This document shows positions 35,772 through 44,750 of a stretch of DNA of 64,000 bases, one piece after another. A program made the position numbers and the translations under genes. The stretch's first letter is position 1; each line of letters begins with the position of its first letter. The DNA is from Azoamicus sp964498335. GTDB taxonomy: Bacteria; Pseudomonadota; Gammaproteobacteria; UBA6186; Azoamicaceae. The notes under the pieces were generated by a model. It did not search any database. It saw only the letters and a program-made list of their open reading frames with translations, and was not told the origin of the DNA. The DNA lies in contig CAZCGL010000001.1 in assembly GCA_964498335.1 (NCBI GenBank), positions 186,001 through 250,000 on the forward strand. Reading direction: 5' to 3'.

Positions 35772-37838
35772 GTGATAGGTTTAGATAAGTATAGAAATAT
35801 AGGAATTATAGCTCATATTGATGCTGGTAAAACGACACTTACAGAAAGAATTTTATATTATACAGGAGTTTCGCATAAAATGGGCGAAGTTCATGATGGT
35901 TCTGCTGTTATGGATTGGATGGAACAAGAACAAGAGCGAGGTATAACAATTACAGCAGCAGCAACTACTTGTTTTTGGACGGGTGGTTTTGCGAAGGATA
36001 AATTTAGAATTAATATTATAGATACTCCAGGTCATGTAGATTTTACTATAGAAGTTGAAAGATCTTTAAGAGTATTAGATGGTGCTATTGGAGTTTTTTG
36101 TGCTGTTGGCGGTGTAGAATCACAATCTGAAACTGTTTGGAGGCAAGCTAATAAATATAATGTTCCTAGAATAGCTTTTGTAAATAAAATGGATCGACCT
36201 GGAGCTGATTTTTTTTCTGTTTTAAATCAAATGAAAGTTAAATTAAAAGCAAATGTTGTACCGATTCAGTTACCTTATTTTATTGAAGAAAATTTTGTTG
36301 GAGTAATTGATTTAGTTTATAAAAGATTGGTTTTATGGGATGATGAAAATTTAGGCGCTACATTTGTTTATAAAGACATTCCTCAAGATTTTTTTGATCA
36401 ATATATAAAGTATAGAAATGTTATTTTAGAGCATATAGCTGAATTATCAGATGATTTAATGGAAATTTATTTAGAAAAATATGATTTTTCTACTGACGTT
36501 ATTATATCTTCTCTTAGACAGCTTGTTATTAAGAATAATGTAACATTAGTTTTATGTGGTTCTGCTTTCAAAAATAAAGGAGTTCAATTATTATTAGATG
36601 CTGTTGTAGATTATTTACCATCACCTAATGATGTTACTTTTGGAAAAGTAATACCAATTACAAATAATAATGATTTAGATAAATTGGGTTTTTTATCTTT
36701 AGCATTTAAGATTGTAACTGATCCTTTTGTTGGCACATTAACATATTTAAGAGTATATTCAGGAACTTTTGATGCAGGAAATTTTGCTTATAATAGTTTG
36801 AAAGATAAAAAAGAAAGATTTAGTAGAATTCTATTAATGCATGCTAATTCTAGAGAAGAAATTAAATCAATACGTTCAGGCGATATAGTAGCTATAGTTG
36901 GATTAAAGTATACCACAACAGGTGATACTTTGTGTTCTATGGATTCTAATGTTGTTTTAGAGCAAATGGTTTTTCCTGAAGCTGTTATATCTGTGGCTGT
37001 TGAACCAAAAACTAAAAATGATCAAGAAAAAATGGGAATAGCTCTTAGAAAGTTATCACAAGAGGATCCATCTTTAAAAGTTAGTGTTGATCCTGAATCA
37101 TCACAAACAATTATTTCAGGCATGGGAGAGTTACATCTTGATATTATTGTTGATAGGATGCGAAGAGAATTCAACGTAGAAGCAACTGTTGGAAAACCGC
37201 AAGTTGCATATAGAGAAACAATAATTAATTGCGTTGAACAAGAAGGAAAATATATAAGGCAGTCAGGTGGTAGAGGACAATACGGACATGTTGTTTTAAA
37301 AATAGAACCATTGAGTGTTGGTGATGGTGTTATTTTTGAAAGTAAAATTTTTGCCGGATCTGTCCCCAAAGAGTATATTCCTGCTGTTAAAAAAGGAGTT
37401 TTAGAACAAAGTCAGCTTGGAGTTTTAGCTGGATATCCTATTGTTGATGTAAAAGTTACATTATTAGATGGTTCTTATCATGAAGTTGATTCGAGTGAAT
37501 TAGCTTTTAAAAATGCAGCAGCAAGAGCTTTTAAAGCAGGTGTTTTAAAAGCTAATTTAATTTTATTAGAACCAATTATGTTGGTTTGTGTTATAACTCC
37601 TGATGAATATTTAGGTGATATTATTGGTGATTTAAATAAGAGACGTGGTATTATACATAATATAGGTGATGTAGTTTCTGCTAAAGATATTAGAGCAAAG
37701 GTGCCTTTATCTGAAATGTTTGGATATTCTACTGTTATAAGATCTATAACTCAAGGTAGAGCTACATATACTATGGAGTTTTCTTCTTATATTCCTGTGC
37801 CAGATTTTATTGCTAAAAATATATTAAGTAGTAATTAA
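35772..37838 (+). CDS. fusA: Elongation factor G
   Basis: Translocation GTPase of 688 residues with AHIDAGKT at 14-21, DTPGHVDFT and NKMDRPGAD, and the domain IV GRGQYGHV region. Start is GTG 35772 with AAGGAG 5 bases upstream. The ATG two bases earlier is followed immediately by TGA in its frame and cannot be used. In enterics tufA would follow, but here rpsJ is next, 19 bases on. Confidence 0.97.
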   Translation: MIGLDKYRNIGIIAHIDAGKTTLTERILYYTGVSHKMGEVHDGSAVMDWMEQEQERGITITAAATTCFWTGGFAKDKFRINIIDTPGHVDFTIEVERSLRVLDGAIGVFCAVGGVESQSETVWRQANKYNVPRIAFVNKMDRPGADFFSVLNQMKVKLKANVVPIQLPYFIEENFVGVIDLVYKRLVLWDDENLGATFVYKDIPQDFFDQYIKYRNVILEHIAELSDDLMEIYLEKYDFSTDVIISSLRQLVIKNNVTLVLCGSAFKNKGVQLLLDAVVDYLPSPNDVTFGKVIPITNNNDLDKLGFLSLAFKIVTDPFVGTLTYLRVYSGTFDAGNFAYNSLKDKKERFSRILLMHANSREEIKSIRSGDIVAIVGLKYTTTGDTLCSMDSNVVLEQMVFPEAVISVAVEPKTKNDQEKMGIALRKLSQEDPSLKVSVDPESSQTIISGMGELHLDIIVDRMRREFNVEATVGKPQVAYRETIINCVEQEGKYIRQSGGRGQYGHVVLKIEPLSVGDGVIFESKIFAGSVPKEYIPAVKKGVLEQSQLGVLAGYPIVDVKVTLLDGSYHEVDSSELAFKNAAARAFKAGVLKANLILLEPIMLVCVITPDEYLGDIIGDLNKRRGIIHNIGDVVSAKDIRAKVPLSEMFGYSTVIRSITQGRATYTMEFSSYIPVPDFIAKNILSSN

Positions 37839-37857
37839 AAAAAATTGAGAAATTTAG

Positions 37858-38175
37858 ATGACAAATCGTAATCAAATTATTAAAATAAAATTGAAATCAT
37901 ATGATCATAAAGTTATAGATCAGTCTACTAAAGAAATAGTTGATACTGCAAAGAAAACTGGAGCTATTATTAATGGTCCAATTCCGTTACCGTCTTATGT
38001 TGAGCGTTTTACTATATTAGTGTCTCCGCATGTTGATAAGAAAGCAAGAGATCAATATGAAATACGTACGCATAAAAGACTTATTGTAATAGTAGAACCT
38101 ACAGATAAAACAGTTAATGCTTTGATGAAATTAGATTTATCAGCTGGAGTAGATATAAAGATTTCTGTTAATTGA
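37858..38175 (+). CDS. rpsJ: 30S ribosomal protein S10
   Basis: The 105 residues include IKLKSYDHKVIDQST at the start, the loop GPIPLPS and RTHKRLI. S10 is a 30S head protein and also the antitermination factor NusE. First gene of the S10 operon, joined here to the str operon with no visible promoter between. Confidence 0.97.
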   Translation: MTNRNQIIKIKLKSYDHKVIDQSTKEIVDTAKKTGAIINGPIPLPSYVERFTILVSPHVDKKARDQYEIRTHKRLIVIVEPTDKTVNALMKLDLSAGVDIKISVN

Positions 38176-38183
38176 GGTTTTTT

Positions 38184-38813
38184 ATGAGTATTGTTTTGAT
38201 TGGTTATAAATGTGGTATGACTAGTTTTTTTTCTAGTGATGGCAATATTAGTCCAGTTACAGTTGTTAAGGTTTACTCAAATTATATAGTTGATATTAAG
38301 CCTTTAAATGCGGATATATCTGTAGTTAAAATAGCAGCGTGTCCAGTTCTTAAGAAGAAAGCTTCTAGACCTATTATTGGTTTTTATAATAAAATTGGGC
38401 TTGATTGTTTTAAATATATGTTAGAATTTAATATCAAATCTGAAAAAATAAACACATTTAAAATTGGTGATATTTTACCATTATCTTATTTAAATGTATT
38501 AGATCAGATTGATGTCATAGGTTTATCCAAAGGTAGAGGTTTTGCTGGATCTATAAAAAGACATAATTTCAAATCGCAACCGTTATCACATGGTAATTCT
38601 TTATCTCATAGAGCTCCTGGTTCTATAGGGCAATGCCAAACGCCTGGTAGAGTTTTTAAAGGTAAAAAAATGCCTGGAAGAATGGGAAATGTTAGAGTTA
38701 CGTCTAAAAATATAAGTATACTTGATGTTTATAATGATTTAAGTATTGTTTTACTAAAAGGTTCTATTCCTGGTTTTAATGGAAATAGAGTTTTTTTGAG
38801 AAAAGATTTTTAA
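38184..38813 (+). CDS. rplC: 50S ribosomal protein L3
   Basis: I start at ATG 38184 (MSIVLIGYKCGMTSFF) with TGAGG 7 bases upstream. A longer frame would run into rpsJ. The 209 residues have HGNSLSHRAPGSIGQCQTPG, the loop near the peptidyl-transferase centre, with the Gln that is methylated by PrmB in enterics. Confidence 0.96.
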   Translation: MSIVLIGYKCGMTSFFSSDGNISPVTVVKVYSNYIVDIKPLNADISVVKIAACPVLKKKASRPIIGFYNKIGLDCFKYMLEFNIKSEKINTFKIGDILPLSYLNVLDQIDVIGLSKGRGFAGSIKRHNFKSQPLSHGNSLSHRAPGSIGQCQTPGRVFKGKKMPGRMGNVRVTSKNISILDVYNDLSIVLLKGSIPGFNGNRVFLRKDF

Positions 38814-38830
38814 TTTTTTTTTGGTGAATT

Positions 38831-39463
38831 ATGGAAGTTTTGGTTTTAAAAAGTGATGGCAGTAATTATTCAATTTCTCTATCTCAAAGTGTTTTTGACG
38901 TTAAATATAATGAGTTATTTTTACATCAATTTATTACATCCTATATAAGTAACTCTCATACAGGACAAAAATCGCAAAAATCTAGAGGTGAAGTAAGCGG
39001 TGGTGGCAAAAAGCCTTGGCGCCAAAAAGGTAGCGGCAGGGCTAGATCTGGTAGTATTAGAAGTCCTTTATGGAGAGGCGGTGGTAAAGTTTTTGCGTAT
39101 AATTCCGATATAAATCGTAAAAAGAAAATTAATAAACGTTTATATAGTTTTTGCATGAGAATGTTATTTTCTCAATTATTTCGCGAAGATAGGATTTTTA
39201 TTTTTGAAAAATTTGATTTGAATAGTATTAGCACTAAATTATTTTTAAAAAATATTTTATATTTGAATACTAAAGGTAACAGATTATTTATTTTTGATGA
39301 TTTATATAAAAATATTATTTTATCGTCTAGAAATTTAAAGGATATTTTAGTTTTATCTTGCAGAGCAATAAATCCTTTAATGTTAATGAAGTTTAGTAAT
39401 TTTTTTATTACTGTTGAAGCTATAAAATTTTTTGAAGAGATATTTGATGAAAAAAATAAGTAA
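38831..39463 (+). CDS. rplD: 50S ribosomal protein L4
   Basis: The 210 residues carry the exit-tunnel loop SGGGKKPWRQKGSGRARSGS near 56-75 and SPLWRGGGKVF. In E. coli L4 also represses its own operon, but no leader structure is evident here. Overlaps rplW by 17 bases. Confidence 0.96.
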   Translation: MEVLVLKSDGSNYSISLSQSVFDVKYNELFLHQFITSYISNSHTGQKSQKSRGEVSGGGKKPWRQKGSGRARSGSIRSPLWRGGGKVFAYNSDINRKKKINKRLYSFCMRMLFSQLFREDRIFIFEKFDLNSISTKLFLKNILYLNTKGNRLFIFDDLYKNIILSSRNLKDILVLSCRAINPLMLMKFSNFFITVEAIKFFEEIFDEKNK

Positions 39464-39746
39464 GTTTTATAATACTTTGTTGTCTCAACATTACACTGAA
39501 AAAGCAAATTTTTTATTAAATAATTTAAATTGTTATACTTTTATTGTTGCTAAAGATTCTAATAAGAGTGACATTAAGAATGTTGTAGAAAAATTATTTA
39601 ATGTAAATGTTGCTTTTGTTAGAATTGTTGTTGTGAAAGGTAAGAGTGTTAAATTTAAAAATTATTTTGGCAAGAAAAGTGATTTTAAAAAAGCTTTTGT
39701 TTATTTGAATAAAGGTAATACTATAAATTTTGCAGAGTTTAAGTAA
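39447..39746 (+). CDS. rplW: 50S ribosomal protein L23
   Basis: The 99 residues from ATG 39447 fit the family length, and an upstream ATG at 39432 would add five. L23 lies at the tunnel exit and docks SRP and trigger factor. FIVAKDSNKSDIKNVVEKLFNVNV matches the core helix-strand region. VVVKGKSVKF follows. It overlaps the end of rplD. Confidence 0.94.
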   Translation: MKKISKFYNTLLSQHYTEKANFLLNNLNCYTFIVAKDSNKSDIKNVVEKLFNVNVAFVRIVVVKGKSVKFKNYFGKKSDFKKAFVYLNKGNTINFAEFK

Positions 39747-39748
39747 AT

Positions 39749-40576
39749 ATGATAATTTTAAAAAGATATAAACCTACGTCTCCTGGAATACGAGGATTGA
39801 TAAGTTTAAAAAATTCTAATTTATATAATGGACGTCCTTATAAAAAATTAACTAAATTTAACTCGTGTTCTTCAGGAAGAAATAATTATGGTAGAATAAC
39901 TGTTTGGGGCCGCGGGGGTGGACACAAAAGAATGCTTAGACTAATAGATTGGACACGCGATAAATATGATATTTTGGCTAAAGTTGAGCGTATTGAATAT
40001 GATCCTAATAGAAATCCGTATATAGCATTATTACTTTATGAAGATGGCGAAAGAAGATATATTTTATCTACGTCTAATATGAAAGTTGGTGATTTTGTTA
40101 TTTCTGGAGATTTTGTTCCGATAAAAGATGGAAATAGTTTACCATTAAAAAATATACCTTTGGGTACTAATGTTCATTGTATTGAACTTTATCCTAAAAG
40201 TGGAGCAAAATTAGTTAGAAGTGCTGGTTGTTATGCTCAACTTTTAGCTAAAGATATTAATTATGCTACACTTAGATTGCGTTCTGGTGAGATTAGAAAA
40301 GTTCCTTTAAATTGTTTTGCTTCTATTGGAATCTTATCTAAAAGTGAACATAATCTTCAGAAATTAGGTAAAGCCGGTAGAAGTAGATGGAAAAATATTA
40401 GGCCTAATGTTAGAGGTGTTGCTATGAATCCTGTTGATCATCCATTAGGCGGTGGTGAAGGTAGAACTTCTGGTGGTAGACCTGCTTGTAGTCCGTGGGG
40501 AATACCAGAAGGTAAAATTACTAGAAAAATAAAAAAACGTGGATATAAATTAATTTTAAAGCGTAGAAAAAAATGA
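39749..40576 (+). CDS. rplB: 50S ribosomal protein L2
   Basis: The 275 residues include RNNYGRITVWGRGGGHKR near 43-60 and the catalytic-centre segment GVAMNPVDHPLGGGEGRT near 223-240, with the conserved His. It is among the most conserved proteins of the window. It starts 2 bases after rplW. Confidence 0.98.
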   Translation: MIILKRYKPTSPGIRGLISLKNSNLYNGRPYKKLTKFNSCSSGRNNYGRITVWGRGGGHKRMLRLIDWTRDKYDILAKVERIEYDPNRNPYIALLLYEDGERRYILSTSNMKVGDFVISGDFVPIKDGNSLPLKNIPLGTNVHCIELYPKSGAKLVRSAGCYAQLLAKDINYATLRLRSGEIRKVPLNCFASIGILSKSEHNLQKLGKAGRSRWKNIRPNVRGVAMNPVDHPLGGGEGRTSGGRPACSPWGIPEGKITRKIKKRGYKLILKRRKK

Positions 40577-40608
40577 TTTTTTTATTTATTTTAAATTGAG
40601 AGGTTTTT

Positions 40609-40914
40609 GTGACACGATCTTTAAAAAAGGGACCTTTTGTTGATTATCATTTATTAAAAAAAGTACGATCTGCTGATCTTTTAAATAAACGTATTATTAA
40701 AACTTGGTCAAGACGTTCTATGATTATTCCAGAGATGATTGGATTTACTTTTGCTGTTCATAATGGTAAAAATTTTATACCGGTTTTTGTTACTGAGAAT
40801 ATGGTTGGTCATAAATTGGGAGAATTTTCTCCAACTCGTGTGTTTAAAGGACATTCTGGTGATAAAAATTCTAAAAATGTAAAAGGTTCTAAAAATGTTG
40901 GAAGGAAGAATTAA
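40609..40914 (+). CDS. rpsS: 30S ribosomal protein S19
   Basis: The 101 residues start TRSLKKGPFVDYHLLKK after a GTG start at 40609, which has TGAGAGG 6 bases upstream. HNGKNFIPVFVTENMVGHKLGEFSPTR follows. S19 sits in the 30S head. A lysine/asparagine-rich C-terminus extends a little beyond the E. coli protein. It overlaps rplV by one base. Confidence 0.97.
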   Translation: MTRSLKKGPFVDYHLLKKVRSADLLNKRIIKTWSRRSMIIPEMIGFTFAVHNGKNFIPVFVTENMVGHKLGEFSPTRVFKGHSGDKNSKNVKGSKNVGRKN

Positions 40915-41246
40915 TGATTATATGTGCTAGTGCTAAAAATATTAGGATTTCTGGTCAAAAAGTTGAGCCAGTTTTAAAAGTTATAAGAAATATGCATGTT
41001 GAAAAAGCTGTTGACATTTTAACTTTTAGTGGTAAAAAATCAGCATTTTTGATTATGAAAGTGCTTAAGTCTGTTATTTCTAATGCTGAACATAATAACG
41101 GTATAGATATAGATAATTTATTTATATATCGCACGTATGTTACTAATGGTTCTAGTTTAAAAAGATTTACTGTTAGAGCTAAAGGTAGATCTAATCGTAT
41201 TTTTAAAAGAAGTTGTCATATCTATATAGAATTGAAGGAGAAATAA
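40914..41246 (+). CDS. rplV: 50S ribosomal protein L22
   Basis: The 110 residues match the family: SAKNIRISGQKVEPVLKVIR, then the long hairpin that lines the exit tunnel (RTYVTNGSSLKRFTVRAKGRSNRI). ATG overlaps the rpsS stop (TAATG). rpsC follows 4 bases later. Confidence 0.96.
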   Translation: MIICASAKNIRISGQKVEPVLKVIRNMHVEKAVDILTFSGKKSAFLIMKVLKSVISNAEHNNGIDIDNLFIYRTYVTNGSSLKRFTVRAKGRSNRIFKRSCHIYIELKEK

Positions 41247-41250
41247 TAAT

Positions 41251-41892
41251 ATGGGTCAGAAAGTAAATCCTATTGGTATTAGATTAGGTTATTCTAAAAA
41301 AAGTAATTCTTTTTGGTATCCTGATGGTGACACATTTGCTAATACTTTAAAAAATGATCTTGAAATTAGAGAGTTTATTTTAAATAATTTACCAAAATCG
41401 TCATCTATAAGTAAGATTTTTATTGAAAGAATTAGTCAAAATGTTAAAATTTCTATTAACACAGCTAAGCCTGGTATAGTAATAGGTAAGAAAGGTGAAG
41501 ATATAGAAAAACTAAGAACAAAATTAAGTAGTCTTTATAATATTTCTGTTACTATAAATGTTGAAGAAATAAAAAAACCTGATTTAGATGCTTATTTAGT
41601 TGCAGAAAGTATAAGTTCTCAATTAAAACGTAGAGTTATGTTTAGACGAGCTATGAAGAGAGCTGTTGTAAATGCTATACGTCAGGGTGCTAAGGGTGTT
41701 AAGGTTTCTATTTCTGGTCGTTTAGGTGGAGCTGATATAGCTAGACGTGAATGGTATAGAGAAGGTAGAGTCCCGTTACATACATTTAAAGCAGATATAG
41801 ATTATGGTTTTGCTGAAGCTAAAACTACTTACGGTGTTATAGGTGTGAAAGTTTGGATTTATAAAGGCGATTTTAACGTTGATAATAGTTAG
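41251..41892 (+). CDS. rpsC: 30S ribosomal protein S3
   Basis: The 213 residues start MGQKVNPIGIRLGY. The KH motif is PGIVIGKKGEDIEKLR near 73-88. GVKVSISGRLGGADIARREW follows in the C-terminal domain. S3 forms part of the mRNA entry helicase. Length is slightly below the 233 of E. coli. Confidence 0.97.
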   Translation: MGQKVNPIGIRLGYSKKSNSFWYPDGDTFANTLKNDLEIREFILNNLPKSSSISKIFIERISQNVKISINTAKPGIVIGKKGEDIEKLRTKLSSLYNISVTINVEEIKKPDLDAYLVAESISSQLKRRVMFRRAMKRAVVNAIRQGAKGVKVSISGRLGGADIARREWYREGRVPLHTFKADIDYGFAEAKTTYGVIGVKVWIYKGDFNVDNS

Positions 41893-41901
41893 GATTTTTT
41901 T

Positions 41902-42324
41902 ATGTTACAACCTAGTAGAACTAAATATAGAAAACAACAAAAAGGTAGAAACAACAGAAATGTAATTACAAAAGGTAATAATTTAAATTTTGGTGATTTT
42001 GGTATAAAATCTTTAGAATGTTCTAGAATAACTGCAAGACAGATAGAATCTGCCAGAATAGTTATATCTAAGCATTTAAAAAGAATTGGTAAAGTTTGGA
42101 TTAGAATTTTTCCTGACAAACCTATAACTAAAAAACCTTTAGAAGTAAGACAAGGTAAAGGTAAAGGTAATGTTGAGTATTGGGTTGCTTTAGTTCAACC
42201 TGGTAGAATGCTTTTTGAAGTATCTGGAGTTCCTTACAATATTGCATTTAGTGCTCTTAAGTTAGCGTCATATAAATTACCTGTTAAAACATTATTTGTT
42301 TCTAATTTTTCGGAAAATGCATGA
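41902..42324 (+). CDS. rplP: 50S ribosomal protein L16
   Basis: The 140 residues begin MLQPSRTKYRKQQKGRN. Signature segments are ITARQIESARI near 47-57, WIRIFPDKPITKKPLEVRQGKGKGNVEYWVA, and the GRMLFEVSGVP loop. L16 helps position the A-site tRNA. Overlaps rpmC by 4 bases. Confidence 0.97.
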   Translation: MLQPSRTKYRKQQKGRNNRNVITKGNNLNFGDFGIKSLECSRITARQIESARIVISKHLKRIGKVWIRIFPDKPITKKPLEVRQGKGKGNVEYWVALVQPGRMLFEVSGVPYNIAFSALKLASYKLPVKTLFVSNFSENA

Positions 42325-42512
42325 ATATAAATGAATTGAGAAAAAATAATTTAATAGATTTAAAGTCTAAATTAGTTTTATTATATAGAGAAAAATTAAA
42401 AATTAGTTTTGAAAAAACTAGTGGTTCAGAATTTAAAAAAACTCATTTAATTAAAACTAATAAAAAAAATATAGCAAAAATTTTAACATTAATTTCTGAA
42501 AAAAAAGAGTAA
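42321..42512 (+). CDS. rpmC: 50S ribosomal protein L29
   Basis: A 63-residue two-helix protein at the tunnel exit. It starts MNINELRKN with KSKLVLLYREKLKISFEKTSG, and KTHLIKTNKKNIAKILTLISEK matches the second helix (family nxxrikxvRrdIARixTil). Position between rplP and rpsQ is canonical. Confidence 0.93.
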   Translation: MNINELRKNNLIDLKSKLVLLYREKLKISFEKTSGSEFKKTHLIKTNKKNIAKILTLISEKKE

Positions 42513-42518
42513 AAAATT

Positions 42519-42794
42519 ATGACTGAGTTAGTTTATAAGTTTTTAGAAGGCTTGATAATTAGTGATAAAATGGATAAAACTGTTGTGGTTAAAGTTGTTA
42601 GAACAGTTAAACATAATAAATATGGTAAATATATTAAGCGTTCTTCTAAATTTTTTGTTCATGATGAAAATAATGAATGCAAAAAAGGTGATATTATTTT
42701 TTTTAAAGAGGTAGCACCAATATCCAAAAATAAAAATTTTATTTTTTGCTCTTTTAAGATTAAAGGAGGAAAAAATGATTCAGATGCAAACTGA
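42519..42794 (+). CDS. rpsQ: 30S ribosomal protein S17
   Basis: An OB-fold protein of 91 residues: LEGLIISDKMDKTVVVKVVRTVKHNKYGKYIKRSSKFFVHDENN matches the family almost through. The last residues (NDSDAN) run 20 bases into rplN, a deeper overlap than usual, and look like a dispensable extension. Confidence 0.95.
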   Translation: MTELVYKFLEGLIISDKMDKTVVVKVVRTVKHNKYGKYIKRSSKFFVHDENNECKKGDIIFFKEVAPISKNKNFIFCSFKIKGGKNDSDAN

Positions 42795-43143
42795 GTTGTT
42801 AGTAGCTGATAATAGTGGTGCTAAAAGAGTTATGTGTATTAAAGTTTTGGGTGGTTCTAAAAAGCGTTTTGCAAATATAGGTGATTTAATAAAAGTTAGT
42901 ATTAAAGATGCTATTCCTAATGGAAAGGTAAAAAAGGGCGAAGTTGTTAATGCTGTTATAGTAAGATCTAAAAAAGGTGTATCTAGATGTGATGGTTCGT
43001 ATTTAAAATTTGACAATAATGTTGTTGTGCTTTTAAATAATAAATTACAACCAATTGGAACTAGAATTTTTGGACCTGTTACTAGAGAATTAAGAAATGA
43101 TAAATATATTAAAATAATGTCTTTAGCTTTAGAGGTTGTTTAA
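42775..43143 (+). CDS. rplN: 50S ribosomal protein L14
   Basis: The 122 residues start MIQMQTELLVADNSGAK, the conserved N-terminus, so the ATG at 42775 is right although it lies within rpsQ. AAAGGAGG is 5 bases upstream. The C-terminal GPVTRELRNDKYIKIMSLALEVV is complete. First gene of the spc operon. Confidence 0.97.
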   Translation: MIQMQTELLVADNSGAKRVMCIKVLGGSKKRFANIGDLIKVSIKDAIPNGKVKKGEVVNAVIVRSKKGVSRCDGSYLKFDNNVVVLLNNKLQPIGTRIFGPVTRELRNDKYIKIMSLALEVV

Positions 43144-43147
43144 ATAT

Positions 43148-43477
43148 ATGAATAAAATTAAGGTTAAAGATAAAATATTTATTTTATCTGGTAAAGATAA
43201 AGGCAAAGTAGGTATTGTTTCTAAAGTTTTAAATAACAAAATTTTAAAAAGAAAATTTGTATTAATAGAAGGTTTGAATTTATTTAAAAAACATTCTAAA
43301 TCTATTCCTAATAAAGATAAATCTGGTGGCATTATTAATATTGAAAAAGCAATAGATTATTCAAATGTTGCTTTATTTTGCGATTCAGCAAATAAAAGTA
43401 GTAAAGTTTTTTTTGATTTTTTTGAATCTAAAAAAAAAGCTAGATTTTTTAAATTAAATAAAGAGGTAATAAGTTGA
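43148..43477 (+). CDS. rplX: 50S ribosomal protein L24
   Basis: KOW-domain assembly-initiator protein. I start at ATG 43148 (MNKIKVKDKIFILSGKDKGKVG), which gives 109 residues. The GKDKGKVG KOW motif and GLNLFKKHSKSIP follow, then a lysine-rich end. An alternative start at 43136 would overlap rplN and add four residues. Confidence 0.95.
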   Translation: MNKIKVKDKIFILSGKDKGKVGIVSKVLNNKILKRKFVLIEGLNLFKKHSKSIPNKDKSGGIINIEKAIDYSNVALFCDSANKSSKVFFDFFESKKKARFFKLNKEVIS

Positions 43478-44010
43478 ATAAATTTAAAGATTATTATTAT
43501 TATAATGTTGTTCCAACCTTTATAAAAAATGAATTATCTAAAAATATTATGGATGTACCAAAGTTTTTAAAAGTTGTTGTTAATATAGGTTTTAATGGAG
43601 CTAGTTTAAGTAAGAAGAATATTGATGATATATTTAATGAATTATATTTGATATCTGGGCAAAAACCTATATTTTTAAAAGCTAGAAAATCTGTTGCTGG
43701 TTTTAAAATACGTGAAGGTATAAATATTGGATGCAAAGTTACTTTAAGAAAAGATAATATGTATAATTTTTTAGGTAAATTAGTTTATTTAGTTTTGCCA
43801 AGGGTTAGAGATTTTAGAGGGCTTAATTCTAAATCTTTTGATGGTAAAGGAAATTATTCTTTTGGTCTTAAAGAGCAGATTATTTTTCCTGAAATTAACT
43901 ATGATAAAATTGAAATAGTTAGAGGTATGGATATAACTATTGTTACTAGCGCTCGTACAGATTTAGTTTGTAAGACGTTATTAGAATTATGTTGTTTTCC
44001 ATTTAATTGA
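43474..44010 (+). CDS. rplE: 50S ribosomal protein L5
   Basis: The 178 residues include GQKPIFLKARKSVAGFKIREG near 64-84 and LPRVRDFRGLNSKSFDGKGNYSFGLKEQIIFPEI near 108-141. The start is TTG at 43474 with AAGAGG 7 bases upstream. No ATG fits the conserved N-terminus. It binds 5S rRNA. Confidence 0.96.
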   Translation: MNKFKDYYYYNVVPTFIKNELSKNIMDVPKFLKVVVNIGFNGASLSKKNIDDIFNELYLISGQKPIFLKARKSVAGFKIREGINIGCKVTLRKDNMYNFLGKLVYLVLPRVRDFRGLNSKSFDGKGNYSFGLKEQIIFPEINYDKIEIVRGMDITIVTSARTDLVCKTLLELCCFPFN

Positions 44011-44030
44011 TTTAATATAAAAGTTTTTTT

Positions 44031-44336
44031 ATGTCAAAATTATGTATGATAAAAAGAGAAAATCGTAGAATTAAATTAACAAAGAAATATTTTGTTAAGA
44101 GAAAAAATCTAAGGATCATTATGGGGGATATTAATGCCTCCATTTCTGCTAAAGAATTAGCTCAAAAAAAATTACAAGAATTACCTAGAGATTCTATTGA
44201 ATGTAGATTAAGAAATAGATGTTGGAAAACTGGAAGAGCTAATGGCGTTTATAGAATTGTAGGCTTATGTAGAAATATGTTTAGGTACCATGCTATGCGT
44301 GGTGATATACCAGGTATAAGAAAAGCTAGTTGGTAA
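44031..44336 (+). CDS. rpsN: 30S ribosomal protein S14 (zinc-free form)
   Basis: The 101-residue long form without zinc cysteines: RNRCWKTGRANGVYRIVGLCRNMFRYHAMRGDIPGIRKASW closes the protein. The older MSKLCMIKRENRR start follows the family. It lies 20 bases after rplE and just before rpsH. Confidence 0.96.
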   Translation: MSKLCMIKRENRRIKLTKKYFVKRKNLRIIMGDINASISAKELAQKKLQELPRDSIECRLRNRCWKTGRANGVYRIVGLCRNMFRYHAMRGDIPGIRKASW

Positions 44337-44341
44337 ATATT

Positions 44342-44743
44342 ATGACTATTCAAGATCCAATATCAGATTTATTGACGCAAATACGTAATGGGTATTTTGC
44401 TAAGAAAGAGTTTATTATAATTTATTCTTCTAAATTAAAAGTAGCTTTAGTTGATTTGTTAAAAGCGGAATTTTTTTTAAAAGATTATATTATTTTAGAT
44501 AAAGATTCTAGAAAACCTAGAATTAAGATATTTTTACGTTATTATGGTAAAAATACGCCAATTCTTAGAAGAATAATTAGAATAAGTAAACCTAGTGTTA
44601 AAATTTATAGAAATTGTAAATCTTTGCCAAAAGTTTCAAATGGATTTGGTATTGCAATAATATCTACTTCTCATGGACTTTTAACAGATAAGAGAGCTAG
44701 AGAGATTGGAGTAGGTGGTGAAGTTTTATGTATAGTGGAGTAG
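44342..44743 (+). CDS. rpsH: 30S ribosomal protein S8
   Basis: I start at ATG 44342 (MTIQDPISDLLTQIRNG). An upstream start at 44330 would overlap rpsN. The 133 residues end in STSHGLLTDKRAREIGVGGEVLCIVE, the RNA-binding signature. In E. coli S8 represses the spc operon, but no matching site near rplE was identified here. Confidence 0.97.
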   Translation: MTIQDPISDLLTQIRNGYFAKKEFIIIYSSKLKVALVDLLKAEFFLKDYIILDKDSRKPRIKIFLRYYGKNTPILRRIIRISKPSVKIYRNCKSLPKVSNGFGIAIISTSHGLLTDKRAREIGVGGEVLCIVE

Positions 44744-44750
44744 TATAAAA

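Noticed and set aside
35770..35772. ATG as the start of fusA
   Set aside because: In that frame the next codon is TGA. The GTG two bases later reads the complete EF-G.
41889..42119. Minus-strand frame over the start of rplP
   Set aside because: Antisense shadow of rplP, with no homology visible.
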